In this document: in pieces, positions 33,008-44,525 of the stretch
Layout: each line of letters opens with the position of its first letter
Position numbering within the stretch: position 1 is the first letter of the stretch
The notes under the pieces: model-generated
The model's database searches: none
Seen by the model: only the letters and a program-made list of their open reading frames with translations
What the model was told of the DNA's origin: nothing
DNA from: Abelmoschus esculentus
Lineage: Eukaryota; Streptophyta; Magnoliopsida; Malvales; Malvaceae
Assembly (NCBI GenBank): GCA_035048815.1
Contig: JAUCBN010000035.1
Location: forward strand, 10,800,501 to 10,864,500
Direction: 5' to 3'
Length of the DNA: 64,000 nucleotides
Program-made: the position numbers and the translations under genes

Positions 33008-33569
33008 TTTTGAGCTGAAGGGAAAGTTGTAGGGTTGTCAGAGATCTATCTAAAGAGGTAAAAATGTGTTGGTCTTGTGAGAAAAAGGGGTTTTGAGTTG
33101 GGGTTTGTGATAAGAATGGGAATGAGGTTTTAAGGGTCTAAATCTCAGTTTCTTGAGTTCTTTTTGTTCCAAGAATCTCCTCAAATGGTGGCTAATGGTT
33201 AAGTGTCTTCCTCTTGTAGAGAAACAAGTTGGAATACCATCTTCAAGCTTGGGAAAGGAGAAAGCTTAAGTGGGAGGAAAGAGTTCGTTTTTGCTGTTGC
33301 TTGCTTGAGGTTGGTACTCACAACTCTTCTAATTTTTATGCATATCATGGTAGGAAGCATTCATATAGTTTGGTGTATGTGTGTGCTTGGTTTGAGCTTG
33401 ATATGTGTTAATGGTGGAATTCGTAACTTTGTGTTAAAGGGATGAAAAATGATGCTAAAACACCTTAAACACTCTTAAGAATGAGTAGGAAGACTTTAGA
33501 ATTGATTTGATTAAGTTTGAGGTTGAAAATCTAAAATTTCTAAGTGCAGAACCGTCCTTAGTGCAGGGG

Positions 33570-33833
33570 GTATCGATACTCGGGCTACCGGTATCGATAC
33601 CCATGAGTATATTTTGGCTTGTTGTTCAGGGGTATCGAACCTTGTTTCGATACCGTGGGTTCCAGAAACGTTTTGTATCGATACCTATATCGAAACGGGT
33701 CCTCCCCTTTCTGTTGACTTTTGGAGTTAGTCAACGGTATCGATACTTGTTTCGATACCTGTGTTTCGATACCCTCTTTGGGTGGGTATCGATAGAGGGT
33801 ATTTCGATACCCTACTTAAGGGTATCGATACCC
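33570..33833. repeat. Palindrome array in 3' LTR G1
   Basis: Same set of GTATCGATAC-class dyads as the 5' LTR, beginning at 33570 and 33591 (21 apart). Confidence 0.85.
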
Positions 33834-34869
33834 CTGTGTGTTTTGGCTAAGTTGGGTAGAATTTAAGGCTTCGGTGATCTTAATAAATAAATACTCTAAT
33901 CTAAAAGCTACGAAAGGAATTGTCGGACTAAGTTGAGGTTATAACTCCGAAAAACCAATTGAGATAAGACCTTAATATATCTTGTTGTGATGAGATCCTA
34001 GGTGGATCGTTTGTGTGGTCGAGTCTTTGTATGTTGGAATCCGGATATCCATAAGTTTTGCAACACGTTGAAGGCCATCCGATGTAACATTCCTGATGAT
34101 GATTTGACGGCTATCCCGAGTGTAGGATCCCGATGCTGTGTGGATGCGGGCCTCATTCGAAGATACTCGATGTGACATTCCGAGTATGGGATTTGGAGGA
34201 CCCCGATGCTGTGTGGACGCGGGCCTCAATCCCGGATGTAGGATCCTGATGCTATATGGACGCGGGCCTCATCCTTGAGTATGGGATCCCGATGCTGTGT
34301 GGACACGGGCCTCACTACCTCGTGTGTTTTGGTTGATTTGTATATGTTGTGTGCGTTAATATACATCTCATTTATGCCATGTGATAGGCGAGCATGCTAG
34401 ATCATCATATCATGCACGAGATTTATATGCCATGTTTTACTGCTTTTGATATGCATGATGTTGGCCGAGTTTGGCGTATCCACTGAGCTTGTGTGTCTCA
34501 GCGTTCGAAATCTGTTTTCGTGCGTAGGTTAAGTGAAGCAGGTCCCGTGGAGCACCATCGAGGTTTAGATTTCAGCATCGACTTTGTGTCAGGGTACAGT
34601 GATAGATTTAGTGGGCTAGTACTTTGTCAGACCTTTATGTATTTTTGTAACTCTGTCATTTTAATTGAGTCAAATGTTTTAAATGAGTTTGTTGTAATTT
34701 GGAGTTTCGGTCACTTTAAACTACTTTGGGCTTTTGTTTTAAATTAAATGGATTTTATTCGTATTATATTTAGACTTGAATTGACTTTATTATTGGATTT
34801 TCGATGGAAAATTTAAAATACGGGTTTTGGGCCGAAGGCCCAATGTGACATCCGGGTCGGGGTGTTACA

Positions 34870-34874
34870 CTGAA
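34870..34874. repeat. Target-site duplication CTGAA of G1, right copy
   Basis: Partner of TTGAA at 20987-20991, one mismatch. Confidence 0.75.
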
Positions 34875-36200
34875 ACTTTTCCCCTATTCACTGAGGGATA
34901 GGGCCAAAACCTGTCTGAACAGCATTCCGGCAGGATCAATTGGATCTTGGAGTGAACTCTGCCGATAATTCATTATGAGATTTTACCCTACAAAACTATA
35001 TGATTGAATCCGTAATGAGATCACTTCGTTTAGACAGGCTGATGACGAACCTATGTACGAGGCTTGGGAACGCTACAGAGAGTTACTAAACAGATGTCCA
35101 CTACATGGATTCCCATTATGGACGCAAGTAACCATGTTCTATAATGCCACCAACGCCTCGACTAGAATGATGTTGGATGCCTCAGCAAACGGTATACTCC
35201 TTGACAAGGCCCCGGAAGAAGCTATAAAGATTCTGAACAAACTCGCAAGGAACGATTTTCAATTCCTTCTAGGCGAGCAGGATTAAGACGCCATGCCACA
35301 ATAAATGAACTAGAAACCAATAATTCGGTGGTAGCACAGTTGACATCTTTAACAAAAATGGTTCAAAACATGCAAGTACAACAGAATACTCATGAAGTAA
35401 AAGCTATAAATTCTTCTGAGTATAGCAAGACGAGGAAATTGGATTTTATGTGGGAAACTATAACCGGAATAATAACATGATGACAAATACATACAATCCG
35501 GCTTGGAAAAGGTACCCGAAATTTTCATGGAGCAACCCCAACAATGCCTTAAACCACACCAACCAGACCTTTAATTATCATCCACTGCCGCAGCAACAAG
35601 TGCAGCAGTCACTGCCATAGCAATAGATGCATCAGTAGCAACAACCTATGAACTCACTGGAGAATACTCTCAAGGCCTTTATTATGAAAATTGAATCATA
35701 TATGGCTGAGAACAACAATTTCATGAAGAGGACTGACGACTTCATGAACAAAACAGAGATGAGGCTGCAAAACCAAGAAGCTGCTATAAAATCACTAGAA
35801 ACCCAAGTTGGTCAATTCGCTCAAAGACAAAATACAAGACCACAAGGGGATTACCTAGAAATACTGAAGTTGCTAAGGGAATGGACCATGAACAGTGCAA
35901 AGAAATCACAACAAGAAGTGGCCTACAACTGAAGGAAACAATGGGCAAGTCAACAACCAAAGCTCCATCAGCAATACAAGAGGATACATATAAGGAGGAC
36001 TTGGATGCTGAACAAATTGAGCACGATGACGATGCCCCAATAGAAAGCTCGGCAGTACCTGCACTTCCTACCGAGACAGCAAAACAAACAGTGGTCACAA
36101 GTATTAAATTCCAATCTAATGAAACCCTGGATGAGATGCGACCACCACCACCTTTCCCAAAAAGGCTGAAAAAAACAAAAACAGGACCACCAGTTTAAGA
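34875..36200 (+). pseudogene. gag: gag of element B, C-terminal part
   Basis: Continues directly from the part before G1. LFPYSLRDRAKTCLNSIPAG and then FRQADDEPMYEAWERYRELL, CPLHGFPLWTQVTMFYN and STRMMLDASANG are textbook Athila gag. Two stops lie near 34965-35010, and frameshifts occur after LLGEQD (35283) and after REWTMNS (about 35890). A later stretch, YNPAWKRYPKFSWSN, then a glutamine-rich piece and a coiled-coil-like segment (35648-35830), correspond to the usual linker. ITTRSGLQL at about 35905 marks the approach to the protease. Confidence 0.85.
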
Positions 36201-37012
36201 AATTCCTTGATATACTGAAGCAAGTCCACATCAACTTGCCATTTGTTGAGGCAATTGAACAGATGCCCAACTACGCTAAATTCTTGAAAGACATTGTGTC
36301 CAAAAGAAAGACGCTAGGCGAGTTTGAGACAGTGGTAGCAACTGAAGGATGCATGGTAATGCTGCACAATTGCATGCCACCCAAACTGAAGGATCCTGGG
36401 TGCTTCACCATACCTTGTACGATTGGTAACAATTATGAAGGAAAGACACTCTGTGACCTAGGGGCAAGCATAAATCTCATGCCTAAATCAGTTTTTCAAA
36501 ATCTTGGTATAGGAAAAGCGAAACCTACGACAGTGTTGCTCCAACTTGCGGATAGATCCTGTGTATATCCAGAAGGAAAAATTGAGGACATATTGGTCAG
36601 GGTTGACAAATTTATTTTTCCTACCGACTTCCTTGTCCTTGACTGTGAAGTAGATGAAAATGCACCGATCATCCTAGAAAGACCTTTCCTTGCTACTGGA
36701 CGAACCTTAATAGATGTGAAAAACAGAGAATTGATAATGAGGGTCAATGATCAACAAGTCAAACTCAATGCATTCCATAAATTAAGAAAATTTGCTAGTC
36801 CAGAAGAGTGTAAAGCCCTCCAAACAACTGAAGCAGATGCAAAAATATCATGCCTAGGCAGCACGCTCGGCAGATTATTTGGTAAGAAAATTAAAACCAA
36901 TAGAGAAGCAGAAAATAAAGAAGGGATTGGCCAGCAACTGCAGAAAAAATCAGGCCAACAAGATACGAGCAACTCGGGAGATGCATTTACATGCACTCCA
37001 CCAGTAACCTAA
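36201..37012 (+). CDS. Aspartic protease of element B (open frame)
   Basis: A 258-codon open frame (from 36236, with homology starting slightly upstream). It contains the Athila protease landmarks: MPNYAKFLKDIVSKRKTL at residues 10-27, CMPPKLKDPGCFTIPC at 46-61, the active site CDLGASINLMP at 73-83 (DLG in place of DTG, usual in this lineage) and LDCEVDENAPIILERPFL. The enzyme matures gag. The frame ends in a polar tail (SGQQDTSNSGDAF) with TAA at 37010-37012. Unlike the flanking gag it has no internal stop. No reverse transcriptase follows. Confidence 0.8.
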
Positions 37013-37500
37013 TCTCTTCCCTTCTATTCTACTTTATTATATTAGGATTAGTTTTACTTTAGAAGTTATATGCTTATTTTATTTTTATTATTTTCTTTTA
37101 AGTGATTTTTTCATTAAGCTTATTTCAGTTTTATTTTTAGGACAATAAAATCAAAAATAAAAGAGAAATAGTTCAGAGCAGAAACTTTATCGAGGGCAGT
37201 AAATAGTGTCAGAAGCTGCAGAAGTCCTAATAGGCAAAAACAGTGTAACAACTATCTGCCGAGTTTTTCGCCGCGGCAGTAAATGCTAACGGGTAGAAAA
37301 TTCAAAATGGCTACAAAACGGCTAGTGATTAAAACGATCACACTACCGAGGCCTATATAAGCAGTATTCACCTCTTAAACTATTCACTCTTGCATTCTTG
37401 AATTTCTTTAGAATTCTATTCTTGCTCTCACAATACTCTCACAATTATTCTTGAAATTTTTTAGAACTCTCAATCAAAATTCTCAATCCTACAATCATCA
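37013..37500 (+). other. Non-coding linker between protease and next ORF in element B
   Basis: AT-rich DNA where a reverse transcriptase would be expected. It contains CCGCGGCAGT and CTGCCGAG words (37195-37275), a TATA-like CTATATAAGC at about 37353 and pyrimidine-rich sequence, so a separate promoter for the following ORF is conceivable. Confidence 0.45.
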
Positions 37501-37729
37501 ATGGCAACATACAAAAAATTTGCCCCCGCCACTGTTGCAGAAAGATTCAACAAATCTTTTATCGCTCGACAACTGTGGGAAAAACAAGGATTCTAGCAAT
37601 CTGAGGAAGAAAATCTCGGTATTGAGCACTATTTGTTCAACAATATTCAGCATAAAAAATGGCAACTCTTCTGCCTACAACCTGATCAAGCCAATGCAAC
37701 CATAGTGCGAGAATTTTATGCATATGGTC
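37501..37729 (+). pseudogene. PF20167-like plant transposon protein ORF of element B, N-terminal part
   Basis: From ATG (MATYKKFAPATVAERFNKSF) it reads through one TAG at 37594 to VREFYAYG. The order of basic N-terminus, a W(Q)LFCLQP-like segment and VREFYA is characteristic of the 'putative plant transposon protein' domain found downstream of gag-protease in many Athila-related non-autonomous elements. The function of the domain is not established. The frame is cut at 37729 by H2 and resumes in register at 61100 once one target-site copy is disregarded. Confidence 0.65.
37725..37729. repeat. Target-site duplication TGGTC of H2, left copy
   Basis: Pairs with TGGGC at 61095-61099, one mismatch. 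Confidence 0.7.
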
Positions 37730-39613
37730 TGTAACATCCCGTTTTGGGGGTTATTAGTTTAGGCCTTAGTTAGGAGAATTCGATTCAGGTCGAATCGGGT
37801 TCTCCGGTTCATTATTCTGGGGAAAGTAAAATAAAGATATTTTTAATTAGGAAAAATAATATTTTTGGAATATGGTTTAAAATATTAAAAATGTATTTCA
37901 AAATTAAAAGAAAGTAATTTGAATTTTATAATGATTTTTAATTATGCTTAATTATGCATAAGTGACCAATTTGTAATTTTTGGAAAAATTGGAGGACCTA
38001 TTTAATAGTTTCGAAAATTTAATGTTTTAGTGACTAAATTGAAAAGCAAGCTAAACTTAGAATCCTTAGAGGGCCATAAACCCATTTCTAATTTTTAATA
38101 ATGATTTATTCACCACAATATATTTTAATTACTTTAATTAGAGATTTTTAATCATTTTCTCTCAAAACTACTTTTTTTCTCATTTTTTCTCATATTTTTC
38201 TCTCATTTTCTCTCCACTTTCTCTTTATCTTTCTCTTCAATTCCTTGCTGATTTTTGCATCTTTTTCAACAAAGATTACATCATTTTCATTATCTTTCCA
38301 TCCTTTACAAAACCTAAGCATCAATTTCATTAAATCAACATCAAATTGCAAGGAATCAAGAAGAGGAAATTACATCTTTTTGGTGAATAGATCTTGAAGA
38401 TAATTTTCTGGATTTTTATTCTTTTCTAAGGTTCTTTATTGAAATTCTCAAGTATTAACTTGCTAATCTTTGAATAAAAACTTAATTCTATGTTTTTAAT
38501 GTTAGATCTAGTGATTTTGCGAATGTTTTTGTGAAATCTTTTTGGATCTTATTTAATGCTGAAGTTAGATGGATTCAATTATGTTTTTATGTTAAATAAA
38601 TGATTAATTGAGTCTTCATTTGATTACATATTAATTTAATCCAGGAATAATGTAATTGGTGTAGTTTTAAGGTGCTTTTTGGTTGTTTTAGGGGTTGTTT
38701 TAGATGCTTTAATGTTGCTGGAGGTATAAGGATGTTTTGGATGTGTTTTTGGTTCATAATTGAAGTGGATTAGATGTTAGATTCATTAGGTTTTGGGCTG
38801 ATGTTGTTCGATTGCGTTTCGGCTTAGTTTACGGTCTTTTCGGCTAAGTTTTCGGTAGTTTAATGGTGATCGTATATGGCTGTTGGTTTAAGCATGTTAT
38901 CATGTGAGAATGCTCTATTTTTAATGTTGTAGAAGAGGTACAAGAAGGTGCTTGATTGCTGGTGCGTTGGCGCAATCATCGGATAGCGGCGAAAGCTCAT
39001 TTCGCTTGTTGGTGAGTGATTACGGATTTAAAGCGAATCGCGTTTGGTACGGTTCTGTTCTGGGGACTATGGAAGAGTGTGAAAACCGTCCATAGTTCAA
39101 GAGTAAGTAAAGTAAATGTTTTTGGTAAACCGATATGAGTTTCGGCTACATTTGATAAAGGCATTATGTTGGTAATGCAATGAGATTTATGCAAATGCAT
39201 GAGCATGATTTGAAATGGTGCATACATGAGAATTACTTACTGAAATGCATAGCTTGCTTAGCATCCATGATTATGGAAAATTATGAGAAATGATTTGGAA
39301 TACAATATGGTTAATTGCCTTATATATGATGGTGCCTTTGGGCATGGCTTTTGGTTTATTTGTTGAACAAATTATGCATGCATTATGAGCAGCAAGTTAT
39401 CATGAACATTTGATTATGATATTGGCTTATTGACACTAAATTTAGATTCGAATACGAATGACATGTCATTAAGATTGTCTTAAGTGCACGATAAACAAAA
39501 TTGAGAATACAGAATATTGCCTACACGTAACAAGTGTGACTTTGTGTCCAACCGTGCGTGGTAGAGCCGCCTACACGTAACAAGGGTGACTATGTGTTCG
39601 ATCGTGTGTGGTA

Positions 39614-39690
39614 GTGCTAATGGTGACTTCGTGTCATGTCAATGGTGACTTCGTGTCATGTCAATGCTGAATTCGTGTCATGACGGGACA
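39614..39690. repeat. 22-bp tandem repeat, three units (5' LTR H2)
   Basis: AATGGTGACTTCGTGTCATG-type units followed by TC. The 3' LTR of the same element has seven units (59450-59605). Confidence 0.8.
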
Positions 39691-40420
39691 ATGGTCTCTA
39701 CAATGGATCCGTATATTCGGTGAACTCAAGGTTCACATTAAAGTGGTCAGTAGAATGCCAATATACATATATGAATTTGAAATGGACATTGTGCATCATT
39801 TATAAATTGTTTTGATAAGTTTATGTAAACTCAAGGATGCATATGGTTTAAAGAATATGAGCATGAGATGTTAGCATGCATGATTTGACAATGTATTGCA
39901 AATTATGGTTTCATCATGGTTTTAAATTGATGCAATGATGATTTTATGTAGAGCTTCCTCACTAAGCATGTTTGCTTAAGCTCTCTTTTCATCCTTGTAG
40001 AAAAGTAAAGGCACTTGGGGCTTCGTTCGAGGCAAGGAAACCAAGGGGAAAGATCGCTTGAATTTGGTATGTTTTTGGAAAATAAATTGGGCAAGGCAAT
40101 ATGTAACCCAATCTATGTGAGGAGTGTGTACTTAGGCCATGGTTTATGTTGTAATAAGACCATTATGGTTTGATTGTTAATTGTTGAACTATGGAATTGT
40201 TTGGATTGTTGAAGCATGTACTTGCATGATTGTTATGTTTTTAATCATCTTCTAGGAAGAATGCCTATAGTTTGATTGATGTCCGTGACGTTGTTAATCA
40301 TGTGTTATAGGTTGTTAATTATGCCTAGGAATTATGCATTTAGTTGGAAGTATCCAATGGTTGTGTATCTTAATGTTAGTATTCACTTAGTGTAATGGAA
40401 CTTTAGGTTCTAGACTCAAA

Positions 40421-40607
40421 GTTTCGAAACCTCTGGGAAGGTTCCGAAACCATTGTCAAATAGTTTCGAAACCTTCAGGAAGTTTCGAAACCTTGCGGGC
40501 AGTTTCAATTCTGGGAAGCTACTGGACGCGATAAGTTTTGAAACTTTCCAGGAAAGTTTCGAAACCTTTTACAAAAAGTTTCGAAACCTCTGGGAAGGTT
40601 TCAAAAC
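40421..40607. repeat. Phased GTTTCGAAAC array in 5' LTR H2
   Basis: Ten-base dyads or one-off variants start at 40421, 40441, 40463, 40482, 40502, then 40535, 40556, 40578 and 40598. Spacings within the two blocks are 20, 22, 19, 20 and 21, 22, 20 bases. The blocks are separated by CTACTGGACG. Confidence 0.9.
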
Positions 40608-41191
40608 CTTTGACTACCAAGGATTGAAAGTTGCTGGAAATTATATTTTAGTCTCGAATATCTTCCTTTGTTCGATTAGGGTACCTACAGATGTTATTTT
40701 GAGCTGAAAATTTTGCATGTATGTATAAAGTTGATTTAAATTCAAGATGGTTAACCTAATTTGGATGATGTCCTTGTATTTTGGAAGATTTACATTTTGG
40801 CCCCTAAATTAGAGAAACATGCAATTGATGATGTTATGATGATCCATTTGAGTTGAAATTTGCTGTGAAGAACACTTGAGTGTTTAATTGAACATTGATG
40901 GAAAGAATTTCTACTTTACTAATTGAATTTAAAATGTTTACGTTTTAGTCCTTAATCTACTTTAGTGTTTAATCGGATGTTTGTTTTTAGTTAATGTGTT
41001 ACCGAAAATGCTTTGTATGAGACCTTGACATGTAGGAATAAGATTGCTCATCTAGGCAAGATAAAATAAAAAAAATATAACGGTTTTAGGGTTGTTTATC
41101 GAATCGGACCCTTGTGGATTTGGTTTGATATTTCCCGTGTAACCCATTAGTGTCGGTTCTTTCTAGGCCGGGCTAAGAGGGTTACATGTGG

Positions 41192-41203
41192 TGGTATCAG
41201 AGC
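41192..41203 (+). other. Primer-binding site of H2
   Basis: TGGTATCAGAGC, five bases after the LTR; tRNA-iMet type. Confidence 0.9.
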
Positions 41204-41511
41204 TAGGTTTGTAAAATGTGTTGTTGGTTTGTAAGTGTGTAGTTGTTTTGTCAATATGCATATTGGTTTGCTATGTTTTGTGGTTGGTATGTTAAAGTAT
41301 AAGATTGAACATGATATGTTGTTGTTTTATGCATACCTATATATTGTGAGTGTATCTAGAATGATTATGAGAAAAAGAGGTGGTCAGTTACACATTTCCA
41401 ATGCCAACATGTTTTTAGATGTTCTTCGGTTTCCCTTGGATCTTGCCCGAATGTAAATTTATTATATCTTGATATTATGTTTTAAAAATTGCATGTTGAA
41501 GTGTTTGGATA

Positions 41512-42669
41512 ATATCTCCGAGACGAGAGACACGTGCTAGTGCGAGCTTGATCACTGATGGTCAGACGGAGGGATAGGCGACTGTGAGGGAGGAACCGCT
41601 TCCACCTCCTCCACCAGTTGGCGTGCCACCCGCTGGTGCGCCTCCGGTTCCAATAGGAGGCCAATTCGGAGAGTTTGCACCGTTCATACAGGCTATGACG
41701 AGTGCGTTTCGGGCAGTTATGGCTGGAGTGCATGTACCGGCTCCCGCACCTGCTGTTGTAGTTACCCCAGGGCTACTACTAGAGCGTTTGCGTAGCTTGG
41801 GAGGTGTTGAGTTTCGTGGATCTGATCCGAGTGCAGCTGAGGAGTGGTTGGCTAGCACTAAGAGTATTTTAGATCAGATGGACTGTCAGGATGCCCAGAG
41901 GTTGGGTTGTATGGTCTCTCTGCTTCAAGGGGATGCTTATAGATGGTGGACTACCACGAAAGTGGGTGTAGCAGTTGCTAACCTGACGTGGGAGTACTTT
42001 AGGACCGCCTTTGTGCGGAAGTTTTTGGGTCCACAGTATAAGGATACGTGAAAGAGGGAGTTTATATCCCTGGTGCAGGGTAATATGAGTGTGGCTAACT
42101 ATGAGATACAGTTTATCAGATTGAGTCACTATGCGCCTGAGTTGGTTCCTACGGAGCGTAAGAGATGTGATAGATTCCGATATGGTTTGGATCCGGAGAT
42201 CAAGACGTACTTGTTGGCTGCGGAGTACATTGAGTTTGATGTGCTTGTTAATAGGGCTAAGGATGTTGAGGAGTCTCTGAGGGAGGCTAGGAAGTCTTCC
42301 AATGTCGAAAAGAGGCCTACTGAGACTAGCACCTAAGGTGGTAAGGGTAAGAGGTTTTGGGACAACCGATATCGAGCCGTTCGACGCTGAGGTGATCTTG
42401 GACACGGCGTTCGTGCTCAGTAGTTTGGTAGAGATGGTGGTGATATAGCAGTTTGTAACTTGTGTTCTAGACGCCATCCGGGAGAGTGTTGGTGGGCCAC
42501 TGGTGCCTCCATTGGTTGTGGATCTAAGGATCACAGGAAGAGGGATTGTCCGAGGTTTGCTAGTGAGGTTGGTAATCGAGCAGAGGCTGCTGTGATACCC
42601 GACAGAGGATGCGGTGGAGGTAGAGGTCATTTTCAGAGACAGGGAGATGGCCGTAGAGTTTATGCTTAG
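41512..42669 (+). pseudogene. gag: gag of H2
   Basis: The expected start reads ATA at 41512 instead of ATG, followed by SPRRETRASAS, typical of this lineage. A TAG replaces Gln at 41575-41577, TGA at 42049-42051 replaces Arg, and TAA lies at about 42334. The capsid pattern is clear: PSAAEEWLASTKSILDQMDC, YRWWTT, WEYFRTAFVRKFLG, then LSHYAPELVPTERKRCDRFR. The zinc knuckle at about 42510-42560 reads GCGSKDHRKRDC, with the first Cys of the CCHC apparently lost (ASIGCGS). Most disabling changes are C-to-T or G-to-A. Confidence 0.88.
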
Positions 42670-43200
42670 CGTGGGACCCATAATGCTACGGATGTAGTTG
42701 CAGGTACTTTTTCTTTACGAAATGTACCGTTGTTTTCTTTGATAGATTCGGGATCTACGCATTCTTATGTTTTGAGTGAGCATGCATATATGTTGGATAT
42801 CCCTGTTGAGGTTTTAGATGTGGGAGTTGTGGTTACTAGTTCTTTGGGTGAGATGGTGACCGTAAAAAGGTTGTATAGGAGATGTCCGTTGCAGGTGCAA
42901 GGGCATGTCTTTGAGGTTGACTTGATGGAGTTACCGTTTCATGGTTTTGACCTTATCTTGGGGGTTGACTGGTTGACGGAGCATAGAGCTATGGTAGATT
43001 TTGAAAAGAAACGGATTACCTTGAGGTTGTTAGATGGTAGCGAGGTTGTGGTTAAGAGTGAGTATACCGGATTCTTATCCAATGTGGTTTCGGCCTTACA
43101 AGCGGAAAAGTTGATGCAACATGGTGGTATAGCATATCTAGCATATGTGATGAACCCGGGAATAGGAGAGGTTCGGGTGCAAGACATTCGAACAGTACAT
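42670..43200 (+). pseudogene. pol: Protease of H2
   Basis: The open frame begins near 42730, but homology starts earlier with HNATDVVAGTF. LIDSGSTHSYV carries the active-site Asp-Ser-Gly; FHGFDLILGVDWL is the C-terminal landmark, followed by MVDFEKKRITL. No break is seen inside the protease itself; the larger polyprotein is broken on both sides. Confidence 0.85.
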
Positions 43201-43990
43201 GACTTTCTGGATGTTTTTCCTAAGGAGTTGTCAGGATTACCTCCCGATCGTGATGTGGAGTTTAGTATCAAGACTTATGCTGGTACTAATCCGGTGTCTA
43301 TTGCTCCTTACCGCATGGCACCTAAGGAGTTAAAAGAGTTAAAGATGCAGTTGCAGGAGTTGCTTGACCGTGGTTTTATACGACCGAGTGTTTTACCTTG
43401 GGGTGCACCGGTGTTGTTTGTGAAGAAGAAAGATGGCACAATGAGGATGTGCATTGATTATCGACAACTGAATAAGTTGACCGTGAAGAATAAGTATCCT
43501 TTGCCGAGGATTGATGATTTGTTTGATCAGTTTCAAGGAGCAAGTGTGTTCTCGAAGATTGATTTGAGATCGGGGTACTACCAGTTGAAAGTGAAAGAGG
43601 AAGATGTGTTGAAAACGGCTTTTCGGACAAAGTATGGTCATTATGAGTTTTTAGTGATGCCATTTGGGTTGACAAATGCCCCTGCCGCTTTTATGGATAT
43701 GATGAACCGAGTGTTTCACGAGTACTTGGATCAGTTTGTAGTGGTGTTCATATATGATATCCTCGTGTATTCACGTACCGAGGAAGATCATGATCAACAT
43801 TTGCGGATAGTGTTGTAAGCGTTGAAAGAGAACCAATTGTATGCTAAGTTAAGTAAGTGTGAGTTTTGGTTAAAAGAGGTGGTGTTTCTTGGTCATGTGG
43901 TATCGAAAAAGGGTATTAGTGTTGACCCAAAGAAGATAGAGGCTGTTATGGGTTGGAAGCAACCGAGATTGGTGTCGGAGTTTCCTAGGC
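43201..43990 (+). pseudogene. pol: Reverse transcriptase of H2, catalytic Asp lost
   Basis: FSIKTYAGTNPVSIAPYRMA, FVKKKDGTMRMCIDYRQLNK, YPLPRIDDLFDQ, FSKIDLRSGYYQLKV, YGHYEFLVMPFGLTNAPAAF and VVVFIYDILVYSRTEEDHD are in order. The catalytic FIDD is FIYD, a G-to-T change that removes the first Asp of the pair. A TAA at about 43816 interrupts the frame, which resumes with LKENQLYAKLSKCEFWLKEV. A further frameshift lies near 43980 at the FPRLGW segment. Confidence 0.9.
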
Positions 43991-44525
43991 TTGGCTGGAT
44001 ATTATTGTAGGTTCGTTGAGGGTTTTTCGAGCATTGCTGGTCCTATAACCAAGTTGTTGCAAAAGAAAGTTCCTTTAGAGTGGAAAGGATGTCAACAAAA
44101 GAGTTTTGGGAAGTTGAAAGAGGTGTTGACTAGTGCACCGGTGTTGGTTCAACCCGAATCCGGTAAGGATTTCGTGGTTTATAGTGATGCATCATACGTT
44201 GGTCTTGGGTGTGTTTTGATGCAAGAAGGGAAATTTGTAGCTTATGCTTCTAGACAGTTGAGGGTACATGAAAAGAACTATCCGACTCATGATTTGGAGC
44301 TGGCGGTGGTGGTTTTTGCCTTGAAGATTTGGAGACATTATTTGTATGGAGAGAAGTATACTATATACACGGATCATAAAAGTTTGAAGTATCTCATGTC
44401 ACAAAAGGATTTGAATTTTAGGCAACGAAGATGGATGGAGTTGCTAAAGGATTATGATTTAACTATTGAGTGTCATCCGGGGAAAGCCAACGTAGTGGCC
44501 GATACTTTGAGCCGTAAGGCGGCGG
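43991..44525 (+). pseudogene. pol: RNase H of H2
   Basis: GYYCRFVEGFSSIAGPITKL, KLKEVLTSAPVLVQPESGKD, VVYSDASYVGLGCVLMQ, VAYASRQLRVHEKNYPTHDL, LKIWRHYLYGEKYTIYTDHK and VADTLSRKAAVEL. The catalytic residues D of YSDAS, E of DLELA, D of TDHKS and D of ADTLS are present. No stop within the domain; it is disabled only by its surroundings. Confidence 0.9.

Larger units (their letters stand above)
20992..34869 (+). mobile_element. Chromovirus G1 (Tekay/Del-like), complete but decayed
   Basis: LTRs of about 2.2 kb (TGTAACGACC...GTGTTACA), tRNA-iMet primer site, gag and pol remnants in canonical order, purine tract, and a 3' LTR split by a family H solo LTR. It is inserted in the gag of Athila-like element B. 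The RNase H is split by a solo LTR of the same family. The coding region has many stops and frameshifts and lost the protease active site and the chromodomain, although the LTRs still look about 96-97 per cent alike by eye. Confidence 0.85.
29174..34869 (+). repeat. 3' LTR of G1, interrupted by a family H solo LTR
   Basis: 29174-29488 and 33008-34869 together match the 5' LTR. The insertion at 29489-33002 has a perfect CTCGG duplication. The array of palindromes lies at 33570-33833 and the tandem block at about 34118-34325. Confidence 0.9.
37730..41186 (+). repeat. 5' LTR of H2 (3457 bp)
   Basis: TGTAACATCCCG to GAGGGTTACA. Early differences from the 3' LTR are mostly transitions. It contains three 22-bp repeat units at 39614-39690, a pyrimidine-rich block at 38150-38250 and the palindrome array at 40421-40607. 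Confidence 0.9.

Noticed and set aside
41562..41858. 98-codon minus-strand frame, and 270 codons at 41869-42681
   Set aside because: Shadows of H2 gag on the opposite strand.
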